Source: Desulfovibrionales bacterium (lineage in GTDB: Bacteria; Desulfobacterota; Desulfovibrionia; Desulfovibrionales; Desulfomicrobiaceae). From it: DNA of 8,369 bases. Positions 1 to 7,234 of the stretch are shown piece after piece (position 1 is the first letter of the stretch; each line of letters begins with the position of its first letter). The DNA is taken from assembly GCA_012727515.1 (NCBI GenBank), contig JAAYGZ010000277.1:1-8369 (forward strand). Reading direction: 5' to 3'. Made by a program: the position numbers and the translations under genes. Under the pieces are notes generated by a model. It did no database searches. It was given only the letters and a program-made list of their open reading frames with translations, and had not been told where the DNA came from.

Positions 1-1146
1 AGTGTGCGTGATCTGCTTCTTGGCCGTCAGCCCAAAGATTTTGATGTGAGCACCAATGCCACACCAGGGCAAATCAGAAAAATTTTTTCCAACTGCTTTT
101 TGATTGGCCGTCGCTTTCGCCTGGCTCATATTCGTTTTGGCGAGCACATTATTGAGACATCAACCTTTCGCCGTTGTCCGGAAATAGATGAAGAAAATGG
201 CGAGGACGATCTGTATGTACACCGCGATAATTGCTACGGGACTCCAGAAGAAGATGCCCTGCGCCGCGACTTTACCATTAACGGCCTTTTTTATGAAACC
301 GTGCATTTTTCCATCATTGACCATGTTGGTGGCATCAGTGACATTCAAAGCCGTCTGATCCGCTGCATCGGTGATCCTGGCATCCGCTTTCAGGAAGACC
401 CGGTGCGCATGATCCGGGCCATTCGCTTTGCCTCGCGGCTGGATTTTCGTATTGAGCCCCAGACCTACAATGCCATGCTGCGCTTTCACCGGGAAATTCA
501 CAAAGCCGCAGGCCCGCGCATTTTTGAAGAACTGCACAAGCTGTTTGCCTTTGGCTGCGGCGAACAGGCCTATCGTCTGCTCTACAAAACCGGACTGCTG
601 CATGATCTGGTTCCAGAACTTGCTGATTTTATAGACCATGATCGTGGTCAGGACTCGGTGCTCTGGGCCTGGCTTGGCCATGTGGATGCTCGGATTCGGC
701 GCACGGGTCAGGTTGAGCCTGTGCTGGTTTTTGCAGCCCTGTTCAGCCCGCTGATGCAGCGCTTAGCGGCCCATGCCCAGGTCAAGGGCGAACGTATGCA
801 GTATGCTCTTTTGCTGGAAGATGTGCTGACTCCCCTTGCGCAGCGTTTAAGTATGCCCAAAGCCATGCTGGCCAGAATGCTGCAAATCATGCTCAATCAA
901 TCCCGTTTTGAGCCAGACAAACGCAAGCGCTTTTCCAAACGCGGGTTTGTGGCCCAGGACTGCTTTCCAGAAACCCTGGCCTTGTATGAAATGGGGCTTG
1001 CGGTCAGTGGGGCCGAGCGCCTGGATGAACTCCGGGCCTGGTCAACACTGCGCCAGGAAGTTGAGGCAACCCTGCCTCCCACGTCCGGGCCAGCCAGACC
1101 GCGCTCCCGCTCGCCGCGTATGCGCTCTCCGCATCGCCGAAGATAA
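1..1146 (+). CDS. pcnB: Poly(A) polymerase / CCA-adding-type nucleotidyltransferase, 5' partial
   Basis: Class II polynucleotide nucleotidyltransferase, most likely the poly(A) polymerase that adds 3' A tails to RNA and so promotes its decay. The frame is open from the first base. The window opens inside the GG-x-VRD-LLLG catalytic motif, so the true start lies upstream; the GTG at base 4 encodes the V of VRD and is not the start. The metal-binding acids are in KDFDV (bases 34-48). LIGRRFRLAHIRFG (bases 100-141) matches the signature used to separate bacterial poly(A) polymerases from CCA-adding enzymes. The RRDFTINGLFYE (bases 265-300) and EDPVRMIRAIRFASRLDF (bases 394-447) motifs of the head and neck domains follow. 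The C-terminus is an Arg/Ser/Pro-rich basic tail, plausibly RNA-binding. The stop lies 2 bases before uvrC, so the two are probably cotranscribed. A CCA-adding role is not fully excluded from sequence alone. Confidence 0.9.
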   Translation, partial: SVRDLLLGRQPKDFDVSTNATPGQIRKIFSNCFLIGRRFRLAHIRFGEHIIETSTFRRCPEIDEENGEDDLYVHRDNCYGTPEEDALRRDFTINGLFYETVHFSIIDHVGGISDIQSRLIRCIGDPGIRFQEDPVRMIRAIRFASRLDFRIEPQTYNAMLRFHREIHKAAGPRIFEELHKLFAFGCGEQAYRLLYKTGLLHDLVPELADFIDHDRGQDSVLWAWLGHVDARIRRTGQVEPVLVFAALFSPLMQRLAAHAQVKGERMQYALLLEDVLTPLAQRLSMPKAMLARMLQIMLNQSRFEPDKRKRFSKRGFVAQDCFPETLALYEMGLAVSGAERLDELRAWSTLRQEVEATLPPTSGPARPRSRSPRMRSPHRRR

Positions 1147-1148
1147 CC

Positions 1149-2981
1149 ATGCTGCGTGATCTGCTGCCCACCTTTCCTGTATGCCCTGGCGTGTACCTGA
1201 TGAAAAACGCAGCAGGCAAAATTATCTACGTGGGCAAAGCCAAGCAACTGCGCCGACGCCTGGCCTCGTATTTTCAGCCTGAACACCGTCTGCCCATCAA
1301 AGTCAGGGCCATGATGCCCAAGGTGGAGCACATTGATTTTCTGTGCACGGCCACGGAAAAAGAAGCTCTGCTCCTGGAAGCCAGTCTGATAAAAAAACAT
1401 CGGCCCAGGTATAATATCGTGCTGCGTGATGATAAGCAGTATATTTTATTCTGCCTGTCACAAAACCACCCATTTCCTGCTCTGCGCCTGACGCGCAAGG
1501 TTGTGCGGGACGGCTCCCTTTATTTTGGGCCATTTACTTCAGCTCTGGCTGCGCGGGAAACCAAGCGGGTTATTGATCGGCTTTTTCCTTTGCGTAAATG
1601 TCGGGACACGGTTTTTTCCAACCGCACCCGGCCCTGTCTGCAATATCATATCGGGCGTTGCCTGGGGCCATGCTGCCTGCCTGTGTCCCATGAGGATTAT
1701 CAGCGCGTGGTGCGCCAGGTGGAGTTGTTTTTATCGGGAAAATCCGCAGAACTCATGGCCGGGCTGCGTGCAGAAATGTGTGCGGCTTCTGATCGGCTGG
1801 ATTTTGAGCAAGCAGCCCAACTGCGTGACAGTATCCAGGCCCTGCGCGATACAGTGGAGCGTCAGGCCGCTGTTTTGCCAGATGGACGCCATGTGGATGT
1901 GCTGGGCGTATGGCAGCACGATGGCGGGGCTGGCCTGGCCATTATTTTTATTCGCCAGGGGCGAATTATTGATGGTCAGAGCTTCTGGTTTGATAGCGTC
2001 AGTGTGGCAACGCCAGAAGAAGAGCAGGCCCTGACAGATTCTTTTGTGATGCAGTTTTACAGGCCAGAGCGTTTTATTCCAACGCGCATTATCACGGCTC
2101 TGGGTAGTGCTGACCCTGCTGTGGATGAGGCCTTGACTGAAATGCGTGGGTCCAGGGCAGGAGTGGTCAAGGCCAGGGGAGATCAGGAGCGGCGCTTGGT
2201 GGATATTGCCACGGCCAATGCGCGAGCCATGCTCAAGCCCCTTCGCAGGCGTGAAGCAGATATGCAGAGCCTGGCTCAGGCCCTGGGCCTGGAAAAAGAG
2301 GCACAGCGTGTGGAATGCGTGGATGTGTCTCATATTCAGGGCCAGGGAATGCGGGCCGGGCTGGTGGTTTTTGTGGACGGCAAAGAAGAAAAACCTGCTT
2401 ACAGGGTCTATGCGTTTCCAGAACTGGAAGGCTCCGGAGATGATTATCTGGCCTTGCGTCATTTTGTGGCCCGCAGACTGGAGTCTGGCCCGCCGTGGCC
2501 TGATCTCATGCTTATTGACGGGGGCAAAGGGCAATTACGGGCTGTGGAACAGGCTTTGGCGGATCTGGGCCAGGCAGGTCTTTGGCCTTTGGCTGCCATT
2601 GCCAAAGGCGAATCACGCCGGGCCGGAGAACTCGGAGACGTGATTTTTCGTCCAGGTCGCAAAAATCCGCTTCATCTGCGCCCTGGCAGCCCGGAGCTTC
2701 TTTTTTTGCAGCATGTACGCGATACAGCGCACCGCTTTATCATTTCTCGCCTGCGTCAGCATAAACGCAGCACGCAGCTTGATTCAGATCTGGAAAAAAT
2801 TCCTGGTATAGGGCCGCGCACAGCCCAGATTTTGTGGGCGCATTTTGGCAGTCTGGAAGCTCTTTTCAATGCAACCCAGGAAGATTTTCAGGCATTGCCT
2901 GGCTTTGGCCCACGCAAGGCACAAACTCTGGCAGATGCGCTGCGCAATGCAAAAAATGAAAAGTCTGGCGGGGCAGATTAA
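1149..2981 (+). CDS. uvrC: UvrABC excinuclease subunit C
   Basis: Cytoplasmic nuclease of nucleotide excision repair that cuts on both sides of a lesion after UvrB loading. At 610 residues it is full length for the family. Domains in order: a GIY-YIG nuclease making the 3' incision (GVYLMKN at 14-20, IYVGKAK at 26-32, likely metal-ligand glutamate E77); a cysteine region with C151, C163, C171 and C175, spaced like the cysteines reported to hold an Fe-S cluster in E. coli UvrC; a UVR domain contacting UvrB (about 197-232); an RNase H-like nuclease making the 5' incision (VECVDVSHIQGQG around D392, LMLIDGGKGQL around D457, RDTAHRF around H528); and tandem helix-hairpin-helix motifs (KIPGIGPRTAQ, ALPGFGPRKAQ at 550-595). 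The ATG follows the upstream stop by 2 bases with no strong ribosome binding site, which suggests translational coupling. The 3' end converges on regulator A. Confidence 0.97.
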   Translation: MLRDLLPTFPVCPGVYLMKNAAGKIIYVGKAKQLRRRLASYFQPEHRLPIKVRAMMPKVEHIDFLCTATEKEALLLEASLIKKHRPRYNIVLRDDKQYILFCLSQNHPFPALRLTRKVVRDGSLYFGPFTSALAARETKRVIDRLFPLRKCRDTVFSNRTRPCLQYHIGRCLGPCCLPVSHEDYQRVVRQVELFLSGKSAELMAGLRAEMCAASDRLDFEQAAQLRDSIQALRDTVERQAAVLPDGRHVDVLGVWQHDGGAGLAIIFIRQGRIIDGQSFWFDSVSVATPEEEQALTDSFVMQFYRPERFIPTRIITALGSADPAVDEALTEMRGSRAGVVKARGDQERRLVDIATANARAMLKPLRRREADMQSLAQALGLEKEAQRVECVDVSHIQGQGMRAGLVVFVDGKEEKPAYRVYAFPELEGSGDDYLALRHFVARRLESGPPWPDLMLIDGGKGQLRAVEQALADLGQAGLWPLAAIAKGESRRAGELGDVIFRPGRKNPLHLRPGSPELLFLQHVRDTAHRFIISRLRQHKRSTQLDSDLEKIPGIGPRTAQILWAHFGSLEALFNATQEDFQALPGFGPRKAQTLADALRNAKNEKSGGAD

Positions 2982-2997
2982 GGCTGGCAGCGTATTT

Positions 2998-3390
2998 TCA
3001 TGACGCAGTGTTGCAGACGATTTTCCACACTCCAAAGGCCGCGTTGATTTTGCCGATCAGGTCATTGATATCAACGGGTTTGAGTAAAAAATCAAACGCG
3101 CCGCTGGTCAGACAGAGGGCCGCATCCTCGGTTGTGGCATGTCCGGTCAGAATAATCACCTGTACCTGGGGGCGTTCTGCCTTGATTTCCCGCAGCACGT
3201 CCTGGCCGGTCATGCCAGGCATTTTCAGATCCAGCACCACAACCTGGCACTGGGTTTCCCGCAGTATGGATGCTGCTTCCAGGCTGTTTGTACAAAGCAC
3301 TGCATCAATACCTTTGCGGTGAAAAATTTTGGCAACAGTCTGCAGATACAGTTCTTCGTCATCAACAAGCAAAACACGCAGTGCGTCCAT
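2998..3390 (-). CDS. Receiver-only response regulator A
   Basis: Single CheY-like receiver domain of 130 residues with no output domain. The acidic pocket is D10-D11-E12 (VDDEE), the phosphoacceptor is D54 (VVVLDLKMPGM), the switch threonine is T82 (ILTGHA) and the conserved lysine is K104 (FLLKP), so it should be phosphorylatable. The ATG is preceded by a good GAGGAG ribosome binding site at 3394-3399. It lies 15 bases after the stop of kinase A, so it is probably cotranscribed with that kinase and is its likely phosphoryl acceptor. It could pass the phosphoryl group on or act by protein contact, like CheY or Spo0F; the target cannot be read from the sequence. The stop is 16 bases from the convergent uvrC stop. 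Confidence 0.93.
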   Translation of the reverse strand: MDALRVLLVDDEELYLQTVAKIFHRKGIDAVLCTNSLEAASILRETQCQVVVLDLKMPGMTGQDVLREIKAERPQVQVIILTGHATTEDAALCLTSGAFDFLLKPVDINDLIGKINAAFGVWKIVCNTAS

Positions 3391-3405
3391 GTACTCCTCG
3401 TGCTG

Positions 3406-5091
3406 TTATGATCCAAGAGCCTGCACCAGGGGCAATTCAACGTAAAACGTAGAGCCTTCTCCTTTGGTGCTGGTAAAGTCGAGAATGCCATTCATGCTGT
3501 CCACAATTCCATGGCATAAGGATAAGCCAAGCCCTGTGCCCAGGCCAGCAGGCTTGGTGGTAAAAAACGGAGTAAAAATCAGTTGCTGGTGCTCAGGGCT
3601 GATGCCCACACCATTGTCAGTAACAGCAATACGCACTTTGTTGTTGTCCGGCGTACAGGAGACAGAAAGCTCTTTGTTTCGACCATCAGAGGTTTCCATA
3701 ATAGCGTGAATGGCGTTATTGAGTAAATTTAAGAGCACTTGCTGAAGTCGTCCCGGATCAACATGAACAATAAGTTTTGTGTCCGCCATGTGCACACGCA
3801 GCTGAATGTTATGCAGTTGCATATTTTTCTGCACCATGGTCAATACTTCAGGAATAAATTTTGCCAGATCAATATGCTGCGACTCTGTTGCTCCTGCGCG
3901 TCCAAAACTTAAAATAGAGTGTGTTATACGTGCGCACCGATCAATCTGTATTTTAATCTGGCCAAGGCTGCTTCTGACTTCCTGAATATCCTCTGACAAT
4001 GTGCTGTCCTCGCCTGCCTTGTCATCAAAATCATGTAACAGCATCTCAATATAGGCCTGGTCGCTTTTCATGATTTGCAGCGGATTATTGATTTCATGGG
4101 CAAATCCCGCTGCCATTTCGCCTAATTCAGCCAGTCGGCCAGCCCTGTAGAGTTGCTCGCGCAGCTGCTCGCGTTCTTCATCCCGCTGGCGCAGCATTTC
4201 TTCCACATAACCTGTCAGGTACAAAGAGGTCAGGAAAACAATAATACCTCCGCAGAGCACTGATACTGTAAAAAAAAGCATTGCCGAGCCAGCCAGGTGG
4301 GGCATTGCGGTTACAGATTTCCGGGCCACCAGAAACCATTGCCCATGATGCAGGGCGCGGCTGGAAAAAGCAGCCTGCGTGTGTTCATCCAACACCGGGT
4401 TGTCCAGACTGGCGCGAAAAAGGGCTTCGGTCATATCTTCGTTTTTTGTCATAATCTGACTGCCACTGCCGGCAATAATTTCACGAGTATGGTTGGTCAG
4501 AAATATCTCCACCCCTTTTTCACGCATGCGCATAATAACCTGGGTCAGGGCTGCTGCATCAACAGATATGCGCAGAATGTGCGAGCCTCCATGACCAGCC
4601 ATGCGCCGGGCCAGGATCCAGTGTGGAATGCCCATGGGGCCGGTGAATATGCCGCTGACACTCAGCCCGCGTCGCAAGGCGTCCTCGTGCCATTTTCCCG
4701 GCTCAATATGCGTGCCTTTGAACACTCGTGGACCAGCATAAAAGAGCGTGCTTCCGTCCTGGTCCACAACGGCTATATCAAGAAATTCAGGATGGCGTGC
4801 AGAAACATGGCGCAACGCTGTTTCCATGAGCGCGGTGCTTAATTCTGTTGTTGAGAGAACAGCCTCCAGATCTGCAAGATCGCTGATGCGCTCTTCAATA
4901 TATATATCCAGGGTTGTGGCATACTGTCTGGACTGGTCGGCCAGGCGATCCAGAAGGCTGACGTGCGAATAATGAAAAAAAAGGTACCCCCCTGTTCCCA
5001 GGGCCAGGGCAACAGGAATAAACGGGGCCAGAAACATGATCGCAAATAATCTGTGTTTGATGGATTGGATTGTAAATTGATGTATAGCCAT
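3406..5091 (-). CDS. Membrane sensor histidine kinase A (Cache-like sensor)
   Basis: Inner-membrane sensor kinase of 561 residues from the chosen ATG. Order: transmembrane helix 1 (about 16-39); periplasmic domain (about 40-268) resembling a double Cache fold, with FYAGP at 117-121 and GIPHWILARR near 154; transmembrane helix 2 (about 269-293); a charged coiled-coil linker with no HAMP domain; HisKA with the phosphoacceptor H332 in FAHEINNPLQ; and a HATPase domain with N box NLLNNAIHAI (N455, N459), DNGVGI (D492), F box FTPFFTTK and G2 box GLGTGLGLS (516-523). All catalytic boxes are intact. The H box style places it with the NtrB/DctB-like kinases. The ATG at 5091 leaves 7 bases after the regulator B stop and puts helix 1 near the N-terminus. 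In-frame alternatives are an ATG at 5121 and a TTG at 5142, both inside regulator B; no candidate has a strong ribosome binding site, so the start is uncertain. Confidence 0.92.
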   Translation of the reverse strand: MAIHQFTIQSIKHRLFAIMFLAPFIPVALALGTGGYLFFHYSHVSLLDRLADQSRQYATTLDIYIEERISDLADLEAVLSTTELSTALMETALRHVSARHPEFLDIAVVDQDGSTLFYAGPRVFKGTHIEPGKWHEDALRRGLSVSGIFTGPMGIPHWILARRMAGHGGSHILRISVDAAALTQVIMRMREKGVEIFLTNHTREIIAGSGSQIMTKNEDMTEALFRASLDNPVLDEHTQAAFSSRALHHGQWFLVARKSVTAMPHLAGSAMLFFTVSVLCGGIIVFLTSLYLTGYVEEMLRQRDEEREQLREQLYRAGRLAELGEMAAGFAHEINNPLQIMKSDQAYIEMLLHDFDDKAGEDSTLSEDIQEVRSSLGQIKIQIDRCARITHSILSFGRAGATESQHIDLAKFIPEVLTMVQKNMQLHNIQLRVHMADTKLIVHVDPGRLQQVLLNLLNNAIHAIMETSDGRNKELSVSCTPDNNKVRIAVTDNGVGISPEHQQLIFTPFFTTKPAGLGTGLGLSLCHGIVDSMNGILDFTSTKGEGSTFYVELPLVQALGS

Positions 5092-5098
5092 GCTTTTT

Positions 5099-5512
5099 TC
5101 AGCCCAGCCCAGCCTCTTCATACGCCAGGTGTGCGGTTTCAACCAGTTTTTTCAGGCTGACTGGCTTAAGCAGATAGGTGTATGCCCCGTAAGCCATGCC
5201 GCGCAGGCCCATTTCTTCGCCCCCGTGGCCTGAAAGAAGGATGACCTGCGTTTTGGGCCAGGCCAGTTTAATTTCACGCAGTGTTTCAATGCCATCCATG
5301 CCCGGCATCATCACGTCCAGGATAATGACGTCATAGCTGGTCTGCTCAAGCATGCGCAGGGCCTCATGGCCACTATGGGCGCCACGGACCAGAAAGCCAC
5401 GTCGTTCCAGGCGTTTGACCAGGGTTTCCAGAAAATCATATTCATCATCCACCACCAGAACAGAGGGGCCAGCATGAACAGGCGCAATGGGTGTTTTATT
5501 CGTTTCTGTCAT
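5099..5512 (-). CDS. Receiver-only response regulator B
   Basis: CheY-like receiver of 137 residues: an N-terminal leader of about 16 residues (Thr/Pro-rich), then one receiver domain ending at the C-terminus. The acidic pocket is D22-D23-E24 (VVDDE), the phosphoacceptor is D66 (VIILDVMMPGMDG), the switch residue is S94 (LLSGHG) and the lysine is K116 (YLLKP). There is no output domain. The ATG lies 17 bases inside the 3' end of kinase B, so translation is probably coupled; the purine stretch upstream is a weak ribosome binding site. It sits between the two kinases, so kinase B is the natural partner, but kinase A follows within 7 bases and cross-talk is possible. Confidence 0.93.
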   Translation of the reverse strand: MTETNKTPIAPVHAGPSVLVVDDEYDFLETLVKRLERRGFLVRGAHSGHEALRMLEQTSYDVIILDVMMPGMDGIETLREIKLAWPKTQVILLSGHGGEEMGLRGMAYGAYTYLLKPVSLKKLVETAHLAYEEAGLG

Positions 5513-7163
5513 AATGTCTCACTGGGAAAATGATGATAAATTCCGTTCCATGACCAACTTCGCTTTCAAAGCGTATTGTTCCACCAAGTTTATTGACAAT
5601 GGAATAGCTGATGGAAAGTCCAAGACCAGTGCCTTCGCCGACCTTTTTTGTGGTAAAGAACGGATCAAAGAGCCGTTGCTGAACTTCTTTATCAATGCCA
5701 GGTCCATTATCACGAATGCTGACGCAGACTGAATCTGATCCCCGATCAAACGAAGTGGATATGGTGATGATACCGTTACGGTTTATGGCGTCAATGGCAT
5801 TATCCAGAAGATTGAGGAATACCTGCTGCAATTGGGAGGCGTCAGACTGGATGGCCGGCACATCTGTGCCCAGATGCCAGATCAGTTCTATGCCCCGGAA
5901 TTTGATTTCATTGTCCAGAAAAACCGTGGTGTGTTTGAGCACATCATTAAGATATACATCGTTGCATATTGGCTCCATGCGCCGTGCAAAGCCAAGCATT
6001 CTGTGTACCACAGCGCCTGCCCGTTCGACATGCTGTTCTATTTTGTCCACAGCATCTTCAAATTCTTTGAAATTTTCACTGCCCTGAACATCTTCTTCCT
6101 CCAGCAGGTCGCGCATCCAGCCAGCTTTTTCCCGGATAACTGCCAGAGGGTTATTGACTTCATGGGCAACGCCGGCAGCCAGTTTGCCCAGGGCTGCCAT
6201 TTTACTGGACTGGATAAGCTCTTCGTTGAGCCGGGCCTGTTCACGCTCGTTGCGTTCCTGTTGAACAACAATCATGCGTGATATGAGCAGGGTACCAATG
6301 ATAATCAATGCAGCGCCGCCACCTCCCAAGGCCCAGGTCGCGGCCTGGGTTTCAAAAAGAGGTCGCAATTCACTTTGCACGTCGTCCTCAATGACCAGCA
6401 GCCATTCTTTTTGTTCCAGCCAGATTCCTTCAACAAAAATTTTATGCTTCTGATCTCCAAACTCTGAAACCCGTGCGCCAACAAAAGGAGTCCCCAGAAA
6501 ATGCTTGTAGATTTCTTTGCTTTTATTGCCAAAACGCGGCCTGGTCTGCAATTCTCCGGCCCGGTTGACCAGGTAGGCGTCGCCGCGATCACCGAGTTGC
6601 AGCCAGCGCACCAGGGAGTCAAAAATATCTGAGTCAATGGTTGCCCGTAAAATCCAGGCTTTGCCTTTGACCTGAACCTTAACTGCAATGATGAGGTGGG
6701 GAAATCCACGAAAGCCCTCAAAAACATCGGACACATAAATTTTGCGCACCATGACCCGGTGAAACCAGTCTTCATTTTTATAATTGATTTCCGCCAGATT
6801 ATAAGGACCAGCATAGCTGATATGACGGCCATCCTCGCCAATAAGACCCAGGTCAATAAGGGTTCGCGAACCCATCTGTATTGTGGTCAGGATTTTATCC
6901 AGAACCTCAGGCGATGACAGGTCTTCTATGGAATGGGTGTGTGCGATGGTGCGAAGCTGGGACACCTGTTCGCGCAGAAAAAGGTCTATGGACTGGCGTT
7001 TGTTTTCAGCCAGGGTGACAAGATTGGAGCGGACTTTATCATGGTATGCTGATGCAAACATGGAGTACATCGTGATGCCCAGGGCAAGAAGCGGGATCAG
7101 GGAAAATCCTAATGCTGTGAGGGCAATTTTGGATCCGAGATTTTTGAGCCCGAAAAATGACAT
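5496..7163 (-). CDS. Membrane sensor histidine kinase B (double Cache sensor)
   Basis: Inner-membrane sensor kinase of 555 residues. Order: transmembrane helix 1 (about 12-36); periplasmic Cache-type domain (about 40-272) with a typical distal core, YAGPY at 117-121, YKNEDWF at 128-134 and VSDVFEGFRGFPHLIIAV at 144-161; transmembrane helix 2 (about 277-299); a Glu/Arg-rich linker with no HAMP; HisKA with H334 in GVAHEVNNPLAVI; and HATPase with NLLDNAIDAI (N455), DNGPGI (D485), FDPFFTTK and GEGTGLGLS (509-517). Cache domains of this class usually bind small molecules such as amino acids or carboxylates, but the ligand here is unknown. The ATG has a GGAG ribosome binding site 8 bases upstream (7172-7175). 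A candidate promoter lies just before it. The 3' end overlaps regulator B by 17 bases. Confidence 0.95.
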   Translation of the reverse strand: MSFFGLKNLGSKIALTALGFSLIPLLALGITMYSMFASAYHDKVRSNLVTLAENKRQSIDLFLREQVSQLRTIAHTHSIEDLSSPEVLDKILTTIQMGSRTLIDLGLIGEDGRHISYAGPYNLAEINYKNEDWFHRVMVRKIYVSDVFEGFRGFPHLIIAVKVQVKGKAWILRATIDSDIFDSLVRWLQLGDRGDAYLVNRAGELQTRPRFGNKSKEIYKHFLGTPFVGARVSEFGDQKHKIFVEGIWLEQKEWLLVIEDDVQSELRPLFETQAATWALGGGGAALIIIGTLLISRMIVVQQERNEREQARLNEELIQSSKMAALGKLAAGVAHEVNNPLAVIREKAGWMRDLLEEEDVQGSENFKEFEDAVDKIEQHVERAGAVVHRMLGFARRMEPICNDVYLNDVLKHTTVFLDNEIKFRGIELIWHLGTDVPAIQSDASQLQQVFLNLLDNAIDAINRNGIITISTSFDRGSDSVCVSIRDNGPGIDKEVQQRLFDPFFTTKKVGEGTGLGLSISYSIVNKLGGTIRFESEVGHGTEFIIIFPVRHYDRNE

Positions 7164-7191
7164 GCTCGAAACTCCGGTTAGATCAGGGAAA

Positions 7192-7197
7192 ATTATA
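7192..7197 (-). promoter_or_regulatory. Candidate sigma-70 -10 box upstream of kinase B
   Basis: Reading the minus strand, a perfect TATAAT sits 28 bases before the kinase B ATG, which would give a leader of roughly 20 bases. The best -35 match at 18-base spacing is TACAGA (7216-7221), only three of six consensus bases, and there is no TGn extension. An activator or weak constitutive use would fit. One perfect hexamer in an AT-rich gap can also arise by chance. Confidence 0.45.
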
Positions 7198-7199
7198 CA

Positions 7200-7226
7200 C
7201 CATATCCAGATAAGGTCTGTACATGG
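7200..7226. repeat. 27-bp imperfect dyad in the gap before kinase B, possible operator
   Basis: CCAT-3-CAGA-5-TCTG-3-ATGG, centred exactly on base 7213; 9 of 13 opposed base pairs match. It directly abuts the candidate -10 box and covers the spacer and weak -35 region, as an operator would. It lacks a T tract on either strand, so it is not a convincing intrinsic terminator for regulator C. Confidence 0.35.
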
Positions 7227-7234
7227 CGGACTCG

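Noticed and set aside
160..681. 173-codon open frame antisense to the poly(A) polymerase gene
   Set aside because: Opposite conserved catalytic motifs; no domain or clear ribosome binding site seen.
1731..2534. Long 267-codon open frame antisense to uvrC
   Set aside because: It lies wholly opposite a complete, well conserved uvrC, and its translation has no recognisable domain and unlikely composition (rich in His, Gln, Cys).
4297..4842. 181-codon plus-strand open frame opposite the kinase A sensor region
   Set aside because: Shadow of the kinase gene; no domain, and the kinase frame is continuous and conserved.
7200..7226. The dyad as an intrinsic terminator of regulator C
   Set aside because: The stems are short and interrupted and no T tract follows on either strand; an operator reading fits its position better.
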